Origin: Mytilus trossulus
Lineage: Eukaryota > Mollusca > Bivalvia > Mytilida > Mytilidae
NCBI RefSeq assembly: GCF_036588685.1
Contig: NC_086374.1
Coordinates: 72,848,457-72,912,456 of the forward strand
Direction of reading: 5' to 3'
DNA length: 64,000 bases
Positions 61,201 through 64,000 of this stretch are shown piece by piece. The first letter of the stretch is position 1, and the number at the start of each line of letters is the position of its first letter. Position numbers and translations under genes: made by a program. The notes beneath the pieces are model-generated. The model had not been told where the DNA came from. It was given only the letters and a program-made list of their open reading frames with translations, and ran no database searches.

Positions 61201-63515
61201 CTAGTAAATTGCTCCATGTTTTGGTTCTTTGAAAATTGTGGAGCCTATCACTTAAGTGAAGGTTATGTGATGAGCAAGAAATATGAATATAAGGAGAAGA
61301 ATTTGACCGCAACTCAATTGCTTTAGTTAGAATTCCCTTACTTATTTATAATGCACTAAAAACTGAGGGATACAGTGATTATCGATATAAAAATTCCAAC
61401 AAACAACAAAACCAAAAGCTAAGGAACAACATTTTATTGCTGTTCACAATCTGACTTTCATATTCTGGCCATCAACATAGATCATATATTTACACTTCAC
61501 TGAAAGTTAAACAAGGAAACTCTTTTTACACATAATGACTTGTATGGAGAGTTGTCTCTTAGACACACATACCACATCTTCATATTTCTATTGGAGCACA
61601 CTGATGTAGGGTATATTCATCAGTGAATTGAATTAAAAAAAGCAATACCACATCTTTTTATATTTATAATGAAATCAAATATTAAATTTGAATTGTATGA
61701 TTATTCTTCAGAATTGGAAAGAAATGAATTACCAGTGTACTGAAGGATCATTACTGAGGTTTCTGTGCAGTGCACCTATAAGACTAACAGTGCTTCTTGT
61801 TCTGTGTAAGTAACTAAAAAGTATACCTGTATTACTGACTGATGACTCAGTGCAGTAATTTTATATCAATGCCTTAAGCATCTTCACAACCTTCTGTTCT
61901 GCCAAATCTTGAATATATGTGAACAGATATATATTGAAACTTATGAGAACAAAAAACATGACAGCACAAAAAAATTGTAGCGTGAAAAGATATAGAATAA
62001 GCTTTCTTTTTTTTATCAATAAAAAAATTGAGAATGAAATAAGGGAATGAGTTATAGAGACAACAACCCAACCAAAGAGCAGAAAACAACTTATATACCA
62101 CAGAGAAAACTGAAAAAGAGAATAGAAAGAGTGCAAAAGATTTTGATATATTTTTTATAGAAATAAAGTTCATGTTGGTATTTCTCCAATATTTACCACT
62201 TTATATAATACAATAAAATGATTATTTTCCCTAAATGTTTCAGCTGTAGGAGATACAGGACTTGCTATCTACAGAAGATACTTTGAAGAAGAAGTAACAA
62301 AAGTTGGTATATCTGCTCACATAGGAGGGATGATTGCAGGTATGACAGCCTAATACATAATTGCTTTAAATGCAGTCATTACATTAATGGCATTTTTCTA
62401 ATTCTTTAGATATTTGAAAATTAAAGACAGTCGTTTTTTGCAAAAAACATTTTATTTAGCCAACAATATACATATTTTCTAAATAAATATTACTGAAATC
62501 TTCATCCAAAAATATGCATCATGAACTTTATGAACAACATTTCCCACAAACAACAAAACTATACCATTTCATCATGTTGATGGCATTATATAGAGTTGTC
62601 CAATCATTTATGAATAAAGAACAATTTAGTGAAACAAAAATAAGCTATGACACCTTTTAAATTGTTTGATTCTGTAGTAAAAAATGTAAGACAATAAAAA
62701 TATGTCAATTGTATAAAGAAACAGGACAACATTGCTATCAGAAATAAATTGTTATGGTTACAAAAAGAAAACACCAGAAACTAGCTATATCTTGTTCACA
62801 GAAAAGAATAGAAGCAATCTAAAGTCCTCTAAAAAAAGAATCAGTAATAACTTAAATTATGGTTCTGGTATAATATGCAAGCTCCAGCTTCATTCATGAT
62901 CCATTGACCCCAAAAAGTATTGCAAATACCATTTAAAAAATCAATTGACAAGTCAATAGGGAGAAAAGGCAAAAAACATTGGGATAAATGGAGTAATTCT
63001 GCTGTCATTCATGATTTAAGGTGATACCAACTACCTTGTCTTTGGCTCGTTTAATTTTCATAAAATTTTGACAAAATGTTTAATTTGACATTTTGTCAAA
63101 AATATAAAGATTTCAAAAAATTTGAACCAACCACTTTATCAGATAAATTTCATTGGTTATATAGCAGTTTGACAAACACTAATTTTGATCATTGAGAAGC
63201 TTAATATTTCCTTAACAATACAACATGATTAAAACATTTAGCTGATTTTACAGAGTTATCTCCCTGTAGTGTTAGGTACCACGTAATGTATTTTTTTCAC
63301 TAAAAATTTTGCAAATGTGTAAAGAGTTTATTTCTTTTTCAGGTTTACTACTTGGAATACCCATCTTGAAGAATGTAAACATCTTAACTTGGGAGAAAAC
63401 CCTTGGTTACGTTACTCTTTCAATATACCTGTGCTTTGTTGGGTTTTCTATGATTTTCAATGGTGTTTATGAAGGCTACCCAGAAACAGATTGGTCAAAA
63501 TGCTGTCCATCGTAA
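40182..63515 (+). CDS. RHBDL3-like: rhomboid intramembrane serine protease (RHBDL1/3 class)
   Basis: Exons 48577-49191, 53513-53536, 54902-55057, 55746-55904, 58347-58501, 59757-59869, 61066-61166, 61712-61805, 62244-62339 and 63343-63515 join in phase to 561 residues. With the candidate first exon 40182-40274 and an extended second exon it would be 597. Order: a long cytoplasmic N-terminus with a five-fold RSRSP repeat, an EF-hand (DRDGDERIDFVE), then the rhomboid core: YTCRPPPIFMIFISLVE (first helix), EAWRY (WR motif), FIHQGYMHIIFN (conserved His and Asn), GASGG with the nucleophile Ser (codon 61116-61118, about residue 425) and AHIGG with the catalytic His (codon 62318-62320, about residue 498). 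All key residues are present, so it should be active. Known relatives cleave membrane-tethered EGF-type ligands in the secretory pathway; the substrate here is unknown. RHBDL2 is less likely because of the EF-hand. Odd: an apparent GC-AG intron after the EF-hand exon, and an amplified acceptor before the Ser exon. Confidence 0.93.
40440..40640 (+). repeat. 89-bp tandem duplication
   Basis: GTTATTTCC(C/T)TTGACACAATCTTGGA occurs twice, 89 bases apart, with flanking similarity (TTAGTTATCATCATAGCTGG against TTAGTTATGATCATAACTGG). Confidence 0.75.
41481..41488. promoter_or_regulatory. CRE-like palindrome TGACGTCA
   Basis: Extended palindrome ATGACGTCAT in a locally GC-richer stretch (41470-41580) inside the long first intron of the rhomboid gene. 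It could mark an internal promoter. Confidence 0.25.
45961..46115 (+). mobile_element. short non-autonomous DNA element (CAGTGGCGGATCCAG ends)
   Basis: Left end CAGTGGCGGATCCAG, right end CTGGATCCGCCTATG, inverted over GGCGGATCCAG. The interior is G-rich with a run of about 12 G and GGGCCCG. I know these ends from repeats in many animals. No coding capacity. Confidence 0.65.
46545..46735 (+). repeat. dispersed mussel-type repeat
   Basis: Ends TTGCTTATTGTTGAAGGCAG...CAGTG then ATAATTGTCTCATTGGCAG and a TTTTTAT tail, related to the 3' half of 32745-33085. Confidence 0.6.
48577..49191 (+). CDS. RHBDL3-like: rhomboid gene, N-terminal repeat exon
   Basis: 205 codons, Arg/Ser/Tyr-rich. Five perfect-length 20-residue repeats (QYVVRERSRSPYMISNGQ-type) lie between less regular copies of the same theme (QYVTREQPRYIVRQ before, RYITENPYAV after). 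Donor AAG|GTATAC, phase 0. Upstream, TAGTAG gives two adjacent acceptors: the second (exon from 48562) keeps the frame open through to ATG 48577, while the first puts TAG at the junction. Confidence 0.8.
48760..49059 (+). repeat. coding minisatellite, 5 x 60 nt
   Basis: CAATATGTGGT recurs at 48760, 48820, 48880, 48940 and 49000, exactly 60 bases apart. Unit length is a multiple of three, so copy changes keep the frame. Each unit encodes RERSRSPY. The long minus-strand frame over it is a shadow. Confidence 0.95.
49325..50145 (+). repeat. 0.8-kb dispersed repeat in rhomboid intron
   Basis: Starts TACGACCGCAAAATTTG and ends GTGGTCGTATAAAGCTGCAC, so ACGACC is inverted at the ends. Inside, GTTTTGGTCC(C/T)AACAGTTT, AGGAATTAGGGGCCAAAAGG and CAATAACTTAAGTA occur twice about 130 bases apart. 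A common mussel family. Confidence 0.7.
50146..52244. other. rhomboid intron, AT-rich
   Basis: No exon or repeat family recognised. Confidence 0.45.
52245..52515 (+). repeat. degenerate GTTATCTCCC tandem repeat
   Basis: Four diverged units carry (A/G)AGTTATCTCCCAT with T-rich CCTGTTCTAATAGAG-like spacers, at about 52264, 52370, 52447 and 52494. Confidence 0.65.
52647..52859. mobile_element. 213-bp foldback element with internal duplication
   Basis: The left arm from GAAATAATTCCTTCATG and the right arm ending CATGAAGGAATTATTTC are inverted over about 80 bases. The left part is followed by a second direct copy of TTTTAACATGGGTAGGCA...TTTTACACT, so the loop holds a third partial arm. Confidence 0.85.
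53513..53536 (+). CDS. RHBDL3-like: rhomboid gene, 24-nt microexon
   Basis: Acceptor CATGACAACAG, donor CGG|GTGAGT. Encodes RYKPIFDR, matching the [W/Y]-K-x-[L/I]-F-D start of the EF-hand region in RHBDL3-type proteins. It is phase 0 on both sides, so skipping it keeps the frame. Confidence 0.75.
54902..55057 (+). CDS. RHBDL3-like: rhomboid gene, EF-hand exon
   Basis: Acceptor after a T-rich tract (TTTTATTGTAG). 52 codons including the loop D-R-D-G-D-E-R-I-D-F-V-E: ligand positions 1, 3, 5 and 12 are acidic, but position 6, usually Gly, is Glu. The donor that fits the phase of the next exon is ATG|GCAAGT, a GC-type donor. Confidence 0.8.
55058..55745 (+). other. rhomboid GC-AG intron
   Basis: Begins GCAAGT and ends TTCTATTTATAG. 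No repeat recognised inside. Confidence 0.6.
55746..55904 (+). CDS. RHBDL3-like: rhomboid gene, exon with start of TM1
   Basis: Acceptor TTCTATTTATAG, donor GAG|GTAATT, phase 0 throughout. Ends YTCRPPPIFMIFISLVE, the family signature leading into the first membrane helix. Confidence 0.9.
56262..56563 (-). repeat. dispersed repeat, copy 3 (reverse orientation)
   Basis: Reverse-strand member of the family at 23190-23450 and 29545-29812. It starts ATGCCCACCTACCATAG and ends CCGTGTACTGGGGACACATT. Confidence 0.8.
57295..58173. repeat. minisatellite, ten 91/87-bp units
   Basis: TCAAAGATTGAG recurs at 57319, 57410, 57497, 57584, 57675, 57762, 57853, 57944, 58035 and 58126. Spacings are 91 or 87 bases, the difference being a 4-base indel in CATACATATAGG against CATACAGG. 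Units are over 90% alike. It lies in a rhomboid intron. The minus-strand frames of 118 and 89 codons across it are by-products. Confidence 0.95.
58347..58501 (+). CDS. RHBDL3-like: rhomboid gene, exon with L1 loop and WR motif
   Basis: Acceptor TTTTATATTTCAG, donor CAAGG|GTATGT. Finishes TM1, then PLLYKPKRRYEAWRYITYMF, with the conserved Trp-Arg pair of the L1 loop, and the first part of the His-containing helix. Confidence 0.9.
58538..58640 (+). repeat. ~50-bp tandem duplication
   Basis: TTCCCTATAGAGGTAGTATA and AAGATAGGAAAGAAG occur twice in direct succession just after a rhomboid donor site. Confidence 0.9.
58984..59196. mobile_element. palindromic MITE, copy 2 (in rhomboid intron)
   Basis: TACTGTGGATTCATT and AATGAATCCACAGTA are inverted, with inner ATACCAATTTTCGTGG against CCACGAAAATTGGTACC. 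Same family as 34938-35156. The 116-codon minus frame overlapping it is spurious. Confidence 0.88.
59757..59869 (+). CDS. RHBDL3-like: rhomboid gene, HxxxN helix exon
   Basis: Acceptor GTTTATTTCAG, donor GCCG|GTAGGT. Encodes GYMHIIFNLIFQLLLGLPLELVHK and the next helix up to VIAG. Its His and Asn correspond to those of the oxyanion region in bacterial rhomboids. Confidence 0.9.
60190..61065 (+). repeat. tandemly amplified splice acceptor and exon start
   Basis: About fourteen copies of TTATTT(C/G/T)AG followed by G(C/A)TCACTTGCCCATTCT precede the real exon at 61066. The last five (acceptor G at 60845, 60889, 60933, 60977 and 61021) and the true one (61065) are exactly 44 bases apart and keep CAG. 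Earlier ones (such as 60579, 60635, 60691 and 60747) are 56 bases apart, extend further into the exon sequence (CTGTAACA), and mostly have GAG or TAG in place of CAG. Confidence 0.95.
60307..60445 (+). repeat. inserted repeat fragment within the acceptor array
   Basis: A segment with GCCACCCTTGTAGATATTG, AATGCCGCTACAAGGCAGC and CGCACCCGCAAAGTGG interrupts the array and does not resemble its units. I know it as a common mussel repeat. It carries AATAAA at 60435. Confidence 0.55.
61066..61166 (+). CDS. RHBDL3-like: rhomboid gene, catalytic serine exon
   Basis: Acceptor ATGTTATTTCAG|GC, donor GTT|GTAAGT. Encodes GSLAHSVTDVDVALAGASGG, CYALIGAHIASVIV. The Ser of GASGG is codon 61116-61118. The acceptor is the last of an amplified series. 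Confidence 0.95.
61505..61590 (+). repeat. dispersed repeat end
   Basis: GGAGAGTTGTCTCTTAGACA, CATACCACATCTTCATATTT: the 3' end of the 32745-33085 type of repeat. Confidence 0.5.
61712..61805 (+). CDS. RHBDL3-like: rhomboid gene, TM5 region exon
   Basis: Acceptor ATTATTCTTCAG, donor CTGT|GTAAGT. Encodes NWKEMNYQCTEGSLLRFL and IRLTVLLVL, aligning with the NW...M stretch of RHBDL3-type proteins. Confidence 0.9.
62000..62130 (-). repeat. dispersed repeat fragment
   Basis: Minus strand reads GCTCTTTGGTTGGGTTGTTG, TCTCTATAACTCATTCCC and CATTCTCAATTTTT, the 3' end of the 2351-2643 family. Confidence 0.6.
62244..62339 (+). CDS. RHBDL3-like: rhomboid gene, catalytic histidine exon
   Basis: Acceptor AAATGTTTCAG, donor GCAG|GTATGA. 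Encodes VGDTGLAIYRRYF and ISAHIGGMIAG. The His of AHIGG is codon 62318-62320. Confidence 0.95.
63343..63515 (+). CDS. RHBDL3-like: rhomboid gene, last coding exon
   Basis: Acceptor TTTCTTTTTCAG. Encodes LLLGIPILKNV, the final membrane helix (YVTLSIYLCFVGFSMIFN) and a short cysteine-containing tail ending at TAA 63513-63515. Confidence 0.93.
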
Positions 63516-63654
63516 ACTTTGTCACACTGAATCAGAAGAATACTGCATAATGAATTAGTTTTAAGGTTTTAAATAATTTGAAAGAGTTTACCTGGTTATG
63601 TTACATACAAGTTTGGGGATGCACCTCATGGTTTGGCTTAGAATTCAAAGTGCA

Positions 63655-63668
63655 ATTAAAAGATTAAA
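63655..63668 (+). terminator. possible poly(A) signals of the rhomboid gene
   Basis: Two ATTAAA hexamers (63655-63660 and 63663-63668) lie about 140 bases after the stop codon. No T-rich downstream element is distinctive enough to decide. Confidence 0.3.
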
Positions 63669-63884
63669 AGATCTGAAATCTTTTTTTTTAGTTTATTTTT
63701 TAATTCAACATATATGTATGAACAGATATTAAAATGACAATTAGATGCATGCATTTATTCCTTATCACTGTGTTACTAATTTAAGTTGGTCTTTTTATGA
63801 TTAAAAATATGAAATTTGTTTTAAAACTAAAACACAGAAAGAAAATAGAGAGTTAAATAGAAAGTAGAATACAGAAAATAAGTT

Positions 63885-63955
63885 CTATGTCATTTTGGTC
63901 TCTTGTGGAGATTTGTCTCATTAGCAATCATACCACATCCCCTTATTTTTATATA
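63885..63955 (+). repeat. dispersed repeat end in the rhomboid 3' flank
   Basis: GTCTCTTGTGGAGATTTGTC, TCATTAGCAATCATACCACA and CCTTATTTTTATAT match the end of the 32745-33085 family. Confidence 0.55.
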
Positions 63956-64000
63956 ATTGAATTTTTCGAGAGAAAAAAAAGAGAATTAATGTTAAGTTTG

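Overview
The window looks like nuclear DNA of a bivalve mollusc, most likely a mussel of the Mytilus type. The reasons are its AT-rich composition, genes split into short exons by long introns with GT-AG (once apparently GC-AG) borders, and many dispersed repeats that I recognise as typical of mussel genomes. The species call rests on recollection of these repeat families, not on a search. I see no prokaryotic operon, phage, CRISPR array, rRNA or canonical tRNA gene.

Layout. 1-11.8 kb is gene-poor. It holds a near-identical 699-bp tandem duplication, a 782-bp foldback element, a 133-bp MITE and a 5'-truncated reverse-transcriptase fragment. A single long open frame at 11.84-13.12 kb (minus) encodes an orphan single-pass membrane protein with a long cytoplasmic tail. 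13.1-31.3 kb is non-coding and increasingly repeat-rich: a tandem array of tRNA-like (SINE-type) units at 21.4-22.9 kb, a 148-bp tandem array carrying nuclear-receptor-like half-sites at 25.5-26.5 kb, and a 0.8-kb element with hairpin ends at 27.3-28.1 kb.

31.3-39.8 kb (minus) carries a three-exon glycoside hydrolase family 31 gene of the MYORG (myogenesis-regulating glycosidase) type. It is complete in length, but a His stands where the family has its catalytic nucleophile Asp. About 0.4 kb from its start, on the opposite strand, begins a rhomboid intramembrane protease gene of the RHBDL1/RHBDL3/fly rhomboid class, which fills the rest of the window (40.2-63.5 kb). Its N-terminal region contains a five-fold 60-nt coding minisatellite, followed by a 24-nt microexon, an EF-hand exon and the full rhomboid core (WR motif, H-x3-N helix, GASGG Ser, AHIGG His). 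The two genes share a short divergent promoter region holding the palindrome GTCACGTGAC, which matches the consensus I know for TFEB/CLEAR-type E-boxes.

The most unusual structure is in the rhomboid intron before the catalytic-serine exon. The 3' splice acceptor together with the first 17-23 nt of that exon has been tandemly amplified about 14 times, in an older 56-bp and a younger 44-bp generation. The real acceptor is therefore preceded by five equally good decoys, each leading quickly to a stop, and by one older copy that opens a possible alternative last exon with its own AATAAA.

The two recognised genes both encode membrane-anchored secretory-pathway proteins. Apart from the shared promoter region, nothing in the sequence shows that they act together.
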